Of a DNA stretch of 45,752 nucleotides, positions 15,774 through 23,430 are shown piece by piece. The DNA comes from JACVRW01 sp034664085 (lineage in GTDB: Bacteria; Actinomycetota; Thermoleophilia; Solirubrobacterales; Thermoleophilaceae). The notes under the pieces are model-generated. The model was not told where the DNA came from and made no database searches. It saw only the letters and a list, made by a program, of their open reading frames with translations. How positions within the stretch are numbered: the first letter of the stretch is position 1; each line of letters starts with the position of its first letter. The stretch is taken from assembly GCA_034664085.1 (NCBI GenBank), contig JAXDII010000063.1:1-45752 (forward strand). Direction: 5' to 3'. The translations under genes and the position numbers were made by a program.

Positions 15774-17255
15774 CTATTTCTTGAGGCTGAGCTCTTTGAT
15801 CGTGACCTGGCCACCTTCGGGCAGCTCCGAGATCCAGAGCAGGTAGTTGCGGAAGCCCTGTCGGGCCGTGTCGAGCTGGATGGCCTGCTCGCGCGTGGCG
15901 GTGACCGTGGCGCTGACCTTCTCCCAGTCCGAGATCGACCCAGGCACGCTGTCGGAGGCGTAGACGGCGGCTCGGAAGCCGGGCGTGGAGGTCAGCAGGT
16001 CGAGCTGGCGGGCCGCCACGCGCTGTCCGGCGTCCACGTACAGGCCCACGCCGGACTTGTTGCTGCCCTCGAAGCCGCCCTCGTAGCGCTCGGTGTCCCA
16101 GACGGTGGTCTGGTTGCCGTCGATCGCGAAGCGCACCTGCCCGGGGGACTCCTGGCCGTCGCCCTCGGGGTCGTAGTCGCTCGCGGCGTCCTTCGAGAGC
16201 ATGACGGCAGACAGTCCGGGCGTGCGCGGCGTGGCCGCGGCGCCGGGGCCCTTCTCGGTGCGGGTGGCGAAGAACGCCACCGTGCCTGCCACGATCGCGA
16301 GCGCGGCGATGCTGAGGAAGAGCGTGCGGCGGGGGTGGCGCAGGCGCTGGGGGGCGAAGTCGGCGGTGTCGTCGGAGAGCGAGCGGAGGACGGTGGTGGC
16401 CTCGCCGGTCGCCTGGCCGCTGCGTGCGGCCTCGATGGCGAGCACCTCCTCGAGGTCGTGCACCATCTCCTCGACGGTGGCGTAGCGGTTCTGCGTCTCC
16501 TTGGCGGTGGCGCGCTCGACCACGGCGGCGAGGGCGGCGGAGATCTCCGGCCGCCGCTTTTGCACGTCCGGCAGCGGCTCCCTGACGTGCTTCATCGCCA
16601 CGGCAACCTGCGTGTCCGCCTTGAAGGGCGCCTCGCCCGTGAGCATCTCGTAGAGCACGATGCCGAGCGAGTAGATGTCGGACTGCGCGGTCACCTCGTG
16701 GCCTAGCGCCTGCTCGGGCGACACGTAGTCGGTGGTGCCGAGCACCCGGCCGGTGGCGGTGAGCCCGTGCGCCTCGAGCGAGCGGGCGATGCCGAAGTCC
16801 GTCACCTTGGCGCGGCCGTCCGCGTCGATCAGCACGTTCTGGGGCTTCACGTCGCGGTGGACGAGCCTGTGCACGTGGGCGCACTCGAGGGCGCGCCCGA
16901 TCTCGACGGCGTAGGCAACCGCCTCGGCGACCGGGAGCCGCCCGAGCCGCCGGATCCGGTCCTTGAGGGTCTCGCCCTCGACGAACTCGAACACGATGAA
17001 CGGCGCGCCGTCGTCCTCGCCGGCGTCGATCACGGTCACCACGTGCGGGTGGTTGAGCTGGGCGACCGCGCGCGCCTCGCGCCGGAAGCGCTCGAGCTGG
17101 TCGGGGTCGCTCGAGATGTCGCGGTGCATCAGCTTGATCGCCACGCGTCGCTCGAGCGTCGGGTCGAAGGCCCGGTACACGCTCGACATCCCGCCCGAGC
17201 CAACCTTCTCCTCGAGCCGGAAGCGGTCGCCGATCAAGGTGCCGATCACCGTCAT
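15774..17255 (-). CDS. Ser/Thr protein kinase with MurJ-like extracellular domain
   Basis: 493 residues. Kinase domain about 11-275: GSGGMSSVY, VAIK Lys41, HRDVKPQN (Asp135), DFG 153-155 and YVSPEQ. Membrane helix near 312-332 (LFLSIAALAIVAGTVAFFA). The extracellular part (345-493) is a discoidin/galactose-binding-like beta domain with DYDPEGDGQES, FAIDGNQTTVWDTERYEG and SGVGLYVDAG. That pattern resembles the extracytoplasmic domain of mycobacterial MviN/MurJ, so carbohydrate or muropeptide sensing is plausible. No PASTA repeats. It is divergent from 17273 with only 17 bp between starts, and converges on ddl over the repeat element. Confidence 0.9.
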   Translation of the reverse strand: MTVIGTLIGDRFRLEEKVGSGGMSSVYRAFDPTLERRVAIKLMHRDISSDPDQLERFRREARAVAQLNHPHVVTVIDAGEDDGAPFIVFEFVEGETLKDRIRRLGRLPVAEAVAYAVEIGRALECAHVHRLVHRDVKPQNVLIDADGRAKVTDFGIARSLEAHGLTATGRVLGTTDYVSPEQALGHEVTAQSDIYSLGIVLYEMLTGEAPFKADTQVAVAMKHVREPLPDVQKRRPEISAALAAVVERATAKETQNRYATVEEMVHDLEEVLAIEAARSGQATGEATTVLRSLSDDTADFAPQRLRHPRRTLFLSIAALAIVAGTVAFFATRTEKGPGAAATPRTPGLSAVMLSKDAASDYDPEGDGQESPGQVRFAIDGNQTTVWDTERYEGGFEGSNKSGVGLYVDAGQRVAARQLDLLTSTPGFRAAVYASDSVPGSISDWEKVSATVTATREQAIQLDTARQGFRNYLLWISELPEGGQVTIKELSLKK

Positions 17256-17272
17256 CTATTTTCCGCTCTCTC

Positions 17273-18106
17273 GTGCCCCTACGCGTTCGGTACTACACGG
17301 ATCCTGCCTGCTCGGCCTCCTGGGCCGTCGAGCCATCCTTGCGGCGGCTCTTCATGGAGTTCGGCGCAGACCTGTCGATCACCTACGTGATGGGCGGACT
17401 CGCCCGCGAGTACGAAGGCGACCTGTCGCCAATGATCGTGAAGTGGCTGGACGAGTCGGACGCCTCGCGCATGCCGGTCGATCCGCGGCTCTGGTCGGAG
17501 GGGCCCATCCGATCAACCTACCCGGCCTGCATGGCGGTCAAGGCGGCGGCGGAGCAGGGACCGGAGGCGGCGGGCCGCTATCTGCGCCGTTTGCGCGAGG
17601 GCCTGATGTGCTTTCGGCGCAAGCTGGACGGCAAGGAGGCGCTCGTGGAGGAGGCGCGCGCCGCGGGGCTGGATGTCCAGCGCTTTCGCGTCGACCTGGA
17701 CTCGAACGCCATCGTCGAGGCGTTCGGGAACGACCTGCAGGAGGCGCGCACGGTCCCGCCCGAGGCGCGCGAGCGTGACGGCGTGGGGGAGTCGCACGGC
17801 GTGGAGCGCCTGGTGTTCCCGACGCTGCGGTTCGAGGGCGACGAGGGAACGGCCTGGGCCTTCGGCGACGTCCCCTACGGCGAGTGGCGGGAGGCCGCGC
17901 TGGCGGCAGGCGGCCAGGTGACCGGCGAGCCCGCGGCCGAGCCGCTGGCAGCGGTGGACCGCTTCGGTCGGATGGCGAGCGTGGAGGTCGAGACCGTCTG
18001 CGAGCTGCCCGGCCCGCGGGCGAACGCGGAGCTGTGGCGACTGGCCGCTGAGTGGCAGCTGAAGCCGGTGCGCGTGCTGACCGGGATGCTCTGGGAGCGG
18101 GCCTAG
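17273..18106 (+). CDS. DsbA-family/YjbH-like thioredoxin-fold protein with CxxS
   Basis: 277 residues from GTG, no signal peptide, hence cytoplasmic. The N-terminus RVRYYTDPACSASWAVEP aligns with the DPxCxWCWxxEP active site of YjbH/SpxH and FrnE-like proteins, but the second cysteine is Ser16, giving a CxxS site. A helical insertion (PEAAGRYLRRLREGLMCF) and a cis-Pro-like LVFPTLRFEG segment complete the fold. YjbH proteins act as protease adaptors; FrnE-like ones are thiol oxidoreductases. With one active-site cysteine this copy is more likely an adaptor or a monothiol enzyme. A TATTTT box lies 10 nt before the start (17257-17262). Confidence 0.8.
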   Translation: MPLRVRYYTDPACSASWAVEPSLRRLFMEFGADLSITYVMGGLAREYEGDLSPMIVKWLDESDASRMPVDPRLWSEGPIRSTYPACMAVKAAAEQGPEAAGRYLRRLREGLMCFRRKLDGKEALVEEARAAGLDVQRFRVDLDSNAIVEAFGNDLQEARTVPPEARERDGVGESHGVERLVFPTLRFEGDEGTAWAFGDVPYGEWREAALAAGGQVTGEPAAEPLAAVDRFGRMASVEVETVCELPGPRANAELWRLAAEWQLKPVRVLTGMLWERA

Positions 18107-18132
18107 GCCGCCTTGCCGTCCAGAGCCTAGGC
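18101..18132. terminator. paired GCCTAGGC palindromes at convergent stops
   Basis: The palindrome GCCTAGGC occurs at 18101-18108 and again at 18125-18132. The two copies can pair as an 8-bp stem with a 16-nt loop in either transcript. Each copy contains the stop codon of one of the two convergent genes (TAG at 18104-18106 and TAG read from 18129 to 18127). It could work as a bidirectional terminator, though U-tracts are lacking. Confidence 0.5.
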
Positions 18133-19194
18133 GGGGGCGAAGCCGGCTGCGCGGGTGCCGCGCAGCCCCTGGGCCGGCAACTCCACGACGCCGGCGTCGG
18201 CGGTGGCGCGGCCGATCACGGCGGTGCCGGCGTGGTGTCTGTCCAGCAGCGCGACCGCGGCTTCGGCCTGGTCCGCGGGCACGACGCAGCAGAAGCCGAC
18301 GCCCATGTTGAACACCTCGTACAGCTCCGCCGGCTCGACCTGGCCGCGCTCGGCGATCAGCTCGAACACCTGCGGCACCGGCAGGGGCGCGTCGATCTCG
18401 TAGCCCACGTCCGCCTCGAGGCGCAGCAGGTTGAGGAAGCCCTCGCCGGTGATGTGGGCAAGGCCGCGCACGTCCACCTCGGACTCGAGCAGCTCACGCA
18501 CGGCGCGCACGTAGATCACCGTCGGCTCGAGCAGGAGCTCGCCGACGGTGGTGTCGCCGACCGGCTCGTGGAGGTCGGTGAGCACCTTGCGCGCCAGGCT
18601 GAGCCCGTTGGAGTGGATGCCGCTCGACGGGATCCCGACGATCGCGTCCCCGGGCTCGACGGTCGCTCCGGTCACGATCGCGTCGAGGTCCACGACGCCC
18701 ACGCAGAAGCCGACCAGGTCGAAGCCGCGCGGGGACGGGTGCCCCTTGATCAGGTCGGGTAGCACGGCCAGCTCGCCGCCGGGTATCTCGAGCTCCGCCT
18801 GCTCCGCGCCCTCCTTCAGCCCGATGCCGATCTGCTCGAGCATCTCGGGGTCCGCCTCCTCCACGGCGATGTAGTCGAGCAGGGCGATCGGGTCCGCTCC
18901 CACGCAGACCACGTCGTTCGCGTTCATCCCGATCAGGTCGAGCCCGATCGTGTCGAAGCGGCCCATCTGCTCGCAGACGATCACCTTCGAGCCGACGCTG
19001 TCGGTGGACAGCGCCAGCCCGCGCTTGTCGTCGAGCCGCAGCACGTTGGCGTAGTGGCCCGACGCCAGGGCGGCACGCCCGGCCCGGCCGGTGCTGATGC
19101 TGGCGAGCACGTCAACGAGGGCGCGCACGGCAGAGCCCGAGCGGGTCTGGTCCACGCCGGCGCGCGCGTAGGCGGAGTCGGTCACCCGTCCCAT
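18127..19194 (-). CDS. purM: phosphoribosylformylglycinamidine cyclo-ligase (AIR synthetase)
   Basis: 355 residues; ATP-dependent ring closure of FGAM to aminoimidazole ribotide, step 5 of purine synthesis. Family motifs: YARAGVDQTRSG at the N-terminus, STDSVGSKVIV, GMNANDVVCVGADPIALLDYIAVE, GIPSSGIHSNGLSLAR, AHITGEGFLNLLRL and VFNMGVGFCCVVP. Length is standard. It is 10 bp after the SpoIIE-type phosphatase gene on the same strand, so it may be co-transcribed with it, an unusual partner for a purine gene. Confidence 0.96.
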   Translation of the reverse strand: MGRVTDSAYARAGVDQTRSGSAVRALVDVLASISTGRAGRAALASGHYANVLRLDDKRGLALSTDSVGSKVIVCEQMGRFDTIGLDLIGMNANDVVCVGADPIALLDYIAVEEADPEMLEQIGIGLKEGAEQAELEIPGGELAVLPDLIKGHPSPRGFDLVGFCVGVVDLDAIVTGATVEPGDAIVGIPSSGIHSNGLSLARKVLTDLHEPVGDTTVGELLLEPTVIYVRAVRELLESEVDVRGLAHITGEGFLNLLRLEADVGYEIDAPLPVPQVFELIAERGQVEPAELYEVFNMGVGFCCVVPADQAEAAVALLDRHHAGTAVIGRATADAGVVELPAQGLRGTRAAGFAPA

Positions 19195-19204
19195 TGAAGC
19201 GGAG

Positions 19205-20863
19205 TCAGCGGCGACGGCGCAGTGCCAGGCCCACGGCGTCGTCTACGAGCCCGCCGGACCAGGCGGCGATCTCGTCGTGCACGGCCACGGGGAGCCGCTC
19301 CGGGGTCAGCTCCGCAGCGAGGTCGGTGACGAGCCGGAACAGGCGGTCGGAGCCGTAGACCGTGGCGCCGCGGCGCGCCTCGACGAGGCCGTCGGTGTAG
19401 GCGAACACGAGGTCGCCCTCGGCCAGGTCGAGCTGCCGCTCGCCGTAGCGAGCCTCGTCGTCGACGCCGAGCGGGAGGCCCGTGGCCTCGAGCACGCGCG
19501 CGTCGTCGCCCGACAGGTGCAGCGGTGGCAGGTGGCCGGCGCTCGCCCAGCGCATCGAGTGCGGGCCCAGCACGCCGAGGAAGGCCGTGACGAAGGTGTC
19601 GCTCGGCAGCCTGCCGGCGAGCATCGCGTTCGTCTGCTCCAGCACCTGGGCGGGCGAGCCGGCGTCCCAGCTGCGGGCCTCGACGAAGAAGCGCACCATC
19701 GCGCTCAGCGCGGCGGTCTCGACGCCCTTGCCCGCGACGTCGCCGACGAGCGCCGCCACCTCGCCGCCGGGGAGCGGCCAGACGCCGTAGAGGTCGCCGC
19801 CGGTCGGCTCGCCCAGCGCGGGCGCGTAGAGCAGGCCGGTCTCGTAGTTCGGCACACCCGGCAGCGACTCGGGAACGAACCCGAGCGTGAGCGAACGCGC
19901 GATGCGCCGCTCGCGCTGGAAGTCGAGCGCGTTGGCGATCGCCGCCGCCGACGATCGCGCCAGCCGGCTGAGCAGGTCGAGGTCGCCCTCGTCGAAGCGT
20001 CCGGGCTGCTCGTGGGCGACCGTGAGCACTCCGTAGAGCCGTGGGCCCAGCTCGATCGGCGCGTGCATGAGCGAGCCCGCCGTAGGCGAGCCGGACTCGG
20101 ACCGCAGGACCGACCGCCGGGTGCGCGCCATGTGGCCGAAGCCCGCATGGGTGAGGGCGGGGACCGGCCCGGGATCGAGCGTGGCGACCGTGCGCAGCTC
20201 GCCGGCGCGCGCGTCGAGGCGCGTCAGCGCCGCCTGCGTGGCGCCGGTCGTGGCGGCGGCATGCTCGGCCACACGGCGGTAGACGTCGGTCAGCTCCAGC
20301 GTGCTGGACACGGCCTCGGTGGCGCGCTCGAGGCAGAGCTCGTCGCGTGCCCGGCTGGCACGCTCGAGCGCCATCGCCGCGAGGTCCGCGACCGCCTCGA
20401 TGGTCTGCAGATCCTCTGCCCGCAGCGGGCGCTGCGGATCGGGCGAAGCGGCGGCGAGCACGCCGAGTCCGCGGCCCGTCTCGGTGCGGAGCGGGCAGGC
20501 GATCACCGAATTGCCGCGGTACTTGCGCCAGAGCGCGCGGGCCCGCCTGGCGCCCAGCGACTCCACAGCCGCCGCGAGCAGCGTCGGCGCCGCCTCCCAG
20601 TCGTCGAGGCGCGGCAGCAGGAACCCGCGGTCGCTCGCGAGGATCGCCTGCACCAGCTCGCGGCGCCCGAGCGCTTCGCGCATCAGCGGGTCGGCGAACC
20701 AGCCGGCAGAGCCCTCGACGGTCCCGCGCCGCTCGTCCACGGTGACGATCGCCACCGCCGCCGCCGGGAGCAGCGCCCGGGCGCGCTCAGCGAGTCGGCC
20801 CAGCGTCCGGTCCCCGAATGGATCGGGCGATACGACCGGCGTGGCCAGTGAGAACGCAGACAT
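19205..20863 (-). CDS. GAF-domain SpoIIE/RsbU-type protein phosphatase
   Basis: 552 residues without membrane segments. Two GAF-like sensor regions (about 20-175 and 180-320; for example VIACPLRTETGRGLGVLAAAS and HAPIELGPRLYGVLTVAHEQ) precede a SpoIIE-type PP2C domain (335-550). The latter has GGDLYG, GDVAGKGVETAALSAM, ASAGHLPPLHL, FAYTDGLVEARR and DDAVGLALRR. Such enzymes dephosphorylate anti-anti-sigma factors in partner-switching pathways controlling stress sigma factors, but no anti-sigma or STAS gene is adjacent. The canonical GGDfyD has Gly in place of the last Asp. Metal-binding GGD and DD remain, so activity is likely. Confidence 0.9.
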   Translation of the reverse strand: MSAFSLATPVVSPDPFGDRTLGRLAERARALLPAAAVAIVTVDERRGTVEGSAGWFADPLMREALGRRELVQAILASDRGFLLPRLDDWEAAPTLLAAAVESLGARRARALWRKYRGNSVIACPLRTETGRGLGVLAAASPDPQRPLRAEDLQTIEAVADLAAMALERASRARDELCLERATEAVSSTLELTDVYRRVAEHAAATTGATQAALTRLDARAGELRTVATLDPGPVPALTHAGFGHMARTRRSVLRSESGSPTAGSLMHAPIELGPRLYGVLTVAHEQPGRFDEGDLDLLSRLARSSAAAIANALDFQRERRIARSLTLGFVPESLPGVPNYETGLLYAPALGEPTGGDLYGVWPLPGGEVAALVGDVAGKGVETAALSAMVRFFVEARSWDAGSPAQVLEQTNAMLAGRLPSDTFVTAFLGVLGPHSMRWASAGHLPPLHLSGDDARVLEATGLPLGVDDEARYGERQLDLAEGDLVFAYTDGLVEARRGATVYGSDRLFRLVTDLAAELTPERLPVAVHDEIAAWSGGLVDDAVGLALRRRR

Positions 20864-20937
20864 GGGTCAAGCAGGGCTTGGTTCGAGGGGACACGAGTTA
20901 TCCCCCGCTTGGGTCCAGAGTAGGTGCGGTTTGGCGG

Positions 20938-21711
20938 CTACGCCAGCGGGCGTCCGGCGCGGCGGCCCGCAAGCGCAAGCGCTCCGATGCCCAGCGCAAC
21001 CCGATAGGCGGCGATCGCGCGCCACCGCGTGCCGCGCGCCAGGGGGAGCGCGGCCAGGGCAGAGGCGAACGACGCCGCAGCTCCGGCGGCCGCGGGAACG
21101 CGCAGCTCGGCCGGCACGCCTTCGCGGACCGCGCGGGCACCCTTGAGCAGCCCGGCGCCGACGGTCACGGGCAGCGCCGACCGCAGCGCCAGCGCCGCAG
21201 CCGACTCGCGGGACAGGCCCCGCAGCCGGGCCGCGGTGATGGCTGCGCCGGAGCGCGACACGCCCGGAATCAGCGCCGCGGCCTGGGCGGCGCCGACCGC
21301 GAGATGATCGATCGCGTCGGGCTGCGAGCGGTGCTCGGGCCGCAGGTCCGCCGCGAACAGCGCGGCTCCGGCGACGATCTGGGCGACGGCCACGGCGCGC
21401 AGCCCGCCGAGCCGCCGCTCGATCGGCCGCTCGAGAGCCAGGCCGATCGCCGCCGGGGGCAGGAGGGCGAGTGCCTGGAGGTGGAGGTCACGACCGAGCT
21501 CGCCGCGCAGGGCGATGGCGAGCACCGGTGCTGAGCCGGCGTGCAGGGCGACCTCGAAGGTCTTGCGCGCGTCGCCCGGCAGGGACGCGTAGCTCCAGCC
21601 GAGCAGGCGCGGGACGAGCGCGAGGTGGCCGGAGCTGGAGACCGGAAGCAGCTCGGCCGGGCCCTGTAGCGCGCCCAGCAGCAGGGCCCGGCGAAGCGGG
21701 AAGGCGCTCAG
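20938..21711 (-). CDS. uppP: undecaprenyl-diphosphate phosphatase
   Basis: 257 residues, polytopic. It dephosphorylates undecaprenyl diphosphate to recycle the lipid carrier for peptidoglycan and surface glycans. The family motifs LGALQGPAELLPVSSSGHL and IPGVSRSGAAITAARL are present. No ATG, GTG or TTG precedes the first conserved helix within the gene-sized frame: the only sensible start is the CTG at 21711-21709, overlapping the DedA stop as CTGA and giving MSAFPLRRALLLGALQG. Translation would then depend on re-initiation after DedA. Its coupling to DedA, a family now linked to undecaprenyl phosphate flipping, is functionally meaningful. Confidence 0.9.
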   Translation of the reverse strand: MSAFPLRRALLLGALQGPAELLPVSSSGHLALVPRLLGWSYASLPGDARKTFEVALHAGSAPVLAIALRGELGRDLHLQALALLPPAAIGLALERPIERRLGGLRAVAVAQIVAGAALFAADLRPEHRSQPDAIDHLAVGAAQAAALIPGVSRSGAAITAARLRGLSRESAAALALRSALPVTVGAGLLKGARAVREGVPAELRVPAAAGAAASFASALAALPLARGTRWRAIAAYRVALGIGALALAGRRAGRPLA

Positions 21712-22367
21712 ACCGACTCGGGCGCGGGGTCGCCGCCCGCCGCGTCGCTCTTGCGGCGCCGCCGCGTGCGGACGATGAGGTATACGACGCCGACCACGAT
21801 CAGCGCCGCGACCGCGTAGTCGATGTAGTGCAGGCTGTCCTTCCAGTCCTCCCAGTTGTCCCCGGCCTGCTGGCCGATGAACGTGAGCATCAGCACCCAC
21901 GGGATGCAGCCGGCGAGCGTGAGCACGCTGAAGCGCCAGAACGGCATGCCCGCGACTCCGGCCGGGAGGGAGATGAAGGTGCGGACGATCGGCAGCATGC
22001 GCGTGAAGAAGACCGTCGCGTCGCCGTGCTTCTCGAACCAGCGGTCGGCCCACTCGAGGTGGCTCTTCTTGATGTGCAGCTTCTTGCCGTGCTTCTCCAG
22101 CAGGTCGACGCGCCCGATCTTGCCGATCCACCAGGCCACCCAGGAGCCGACGAGGTTGGCGAAGGAGCCGACTGCCGTGGCGGCGACCAGGCTGTACTCG
22201 CCGCGCGACACGTTGAAGCCGGCGAACAGCATGGTGGCCTCGCTGGGCACCGGGATGCAGGCGCTCTCCAGAAGCATCAAGACGAACACTCCGGGAAGCC
22301 CCATCGCATCCACGACGTCCACGGCCACCTCGACAATCGGATCCGTGATCGAGGCGAGCACGGTCAT
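21708..22367 (-). CDS. DedA-family membrane protein
   Basis: 219 residues from the ATG at 22367; the frame continues upstream but would overlap the divergent aminotransferase gene. Several membrane segments, with ESACIPVPSEATMLFAGF near the N-terminus, GSWVAWWIGKIG and the F-x-x-R-x-x-P-x-x-R motif in FFTRMLPIVRTFISLPAG, which mark the DedA/SNARE-associated superfamily. Members translocate polyprenyl phosphates or phospholipids; some act as undecaprenyl phosphate flippases (UptA). The C-terminus is a basic cytoplasmic tail. The gene overlaps uppP by 4 nt, suggesting a joint role in lipid-carrier recycling. Confidence 0.92.
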   Translation of the reverse strand: MTVLASITDPIVEVAVDVVDAMGLPGVFVLMLLESACIPVPSEATMLFAGFNVSRGEYSLVAATAVGSFANLVGSWVAWWIGKIGRVDLLEKHGKKLHIKKSHLEWADRWFEKHGDATVFFTRMLPIVRTFISLPAGVAGMPFWRFSVLTLAGCIPWVLMLTFIGQQAGDNWEDWKDSLHYIDYAVAALIVVGVVYLIVRTRRRRKSDAAGGDPAPESV

Positions 22368-22395
22368 GGGAGCGAAGTAGGGTAGCGAGCCGCCC

Positions 22396-23430
22396 ATGAC
22401 AGACGTACCGCTCTTCGCCTCGACCCTCGAGCCGTACCACGGCCGCCTCACCGAGGCGATCGACCGGGTGGCGCGGTCGGGCACCTACATCCTCGGACCC
22501 GAGGTGAAGGCCTTCGAGGCCGAGTTCGCCGCCTACCTGGGGGTGAGGCACTGCGTCGGCGTCGCCAACGGCACCGACGCCCTGACGATCACGCTGCGTG
22601 CGCTCGGTGTCGGCCCCGGGGATGAGGTTGTGATGCCCTCGTTCACGTTCTACGCCACAGCCGAGGCCGCGCTCGTGATGGGCGCCAAGCCGGTCTTCTG
22701 TGACATCGACCCGGACACGTTCTGCGTGACCGCGGAGACCGTGAAGGCCGCGCTCACGCCGCGCACGAAGGCGATCGTGGCGGTCCACCTGTTCGGCAAT
22801 GTGGCCCCGATGGACGAGCTGCTCGAGCTCGGGCCGCCGGTGATCGAGGACGCCGCGCAGGCGGCGGGGGCCGAGCTGAACGGCGTGAAGGCCGGCGCAC
22901 TGGGCGCCGCCGCCACCTTCTCCTTCTTCCCCGCGAAGAACCTGCCCTGCCTTGGCGACGGCGGCGCGATCGTGACGGACGACGACGGCGTCGCCGACCT
23001 CGCCCGGCTGCTGCGCTTCCACGGCTCCAAGGACAAGAAGACCTTCAGCGAGGTGGGCTACAACTCGCGCCTCGACGAGATGCAGGCCGCCGTTCTGCGC
23101 GTGCTGCTGCCGGAGCTCGACGGCTGGAACGAGCGCCGCCGCGCCGCCGCGGCCGCCTACGAGCGGCTCGGGCTCGGCGAGCACGCCGTGCTCCCGCGCG
23201 AGACCGACGGCGCCAAGCACGTGTACCACCTGTACGTCGCCCGGGCGGAGCGGCTGCCCGTGGGGCGCGGCTACTACCGCGTGCCGGTGCACCGCCAGCC
23301 GGCCATCGCGAGCGACGCCGACCTGCCCGGCACCGAGGAGGCCGCCCGCACCAACCACGCTCTGCCGATGGGCAAGGATCTGACCGAGGAGCAGGTCAGG
23401 GAGGTCGTGGCGGCGTGCGCGTCTGGGTAG
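22396..23430 (+). CDS. DegT/DnrJ/EryC1-family sugar aminotransferase
   Basis: 344 residues; PLP enzyme that transaminates nucleotide-linked keto-sugars. Motifs: SGTYILGPEVKAFEAEFAAYL, VANGTDALTI, PSFTFYATAEAAL, VHLFGN, EDAAQAAGA and the PLP lysine Lys181 in FSFFPAKNLPCLGDGG. The C-terminus is shorter than usual (LPVGRGYYRVPVHRQPA). Together with the CapD-type dehydratase two genes on, it could make an aminosugar for the surface glycan. A TAGGGT box lies 12 nt before the ATG (22378-22383). It overlaps the DUF354 gene by 16 bp. Confidence 0.94.
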   Translation: MTDVPLFASTLEPYHGRLTEAIDRVARSGTYILGPEVKAFEAEFAAYLGVRHCVGVANGTDALTITLRALGVGPGDEVVMPSFTFYATAEAALVMGAKPVFCDIDPDTFCVTAETVKAALTPRTKAIVAVHLFGNVAPMDELLELGPPVIEDAAQAAGAELNGVKAGALGAAATFSFFPAKNLPCLGDGGAIVTDDDGVADLARLLRFHGSKDKKTFSEVGYNSRLDEMQAAVLRVLLPELDGWNERRRAAAAAYERLGLGEHAVLPRETDGAKHVYHLYVARAERLPVGRGYYRVPVHRQPAIASDADLPGTEEAARTNHALPMGKDLTEEQVREVVAACASG

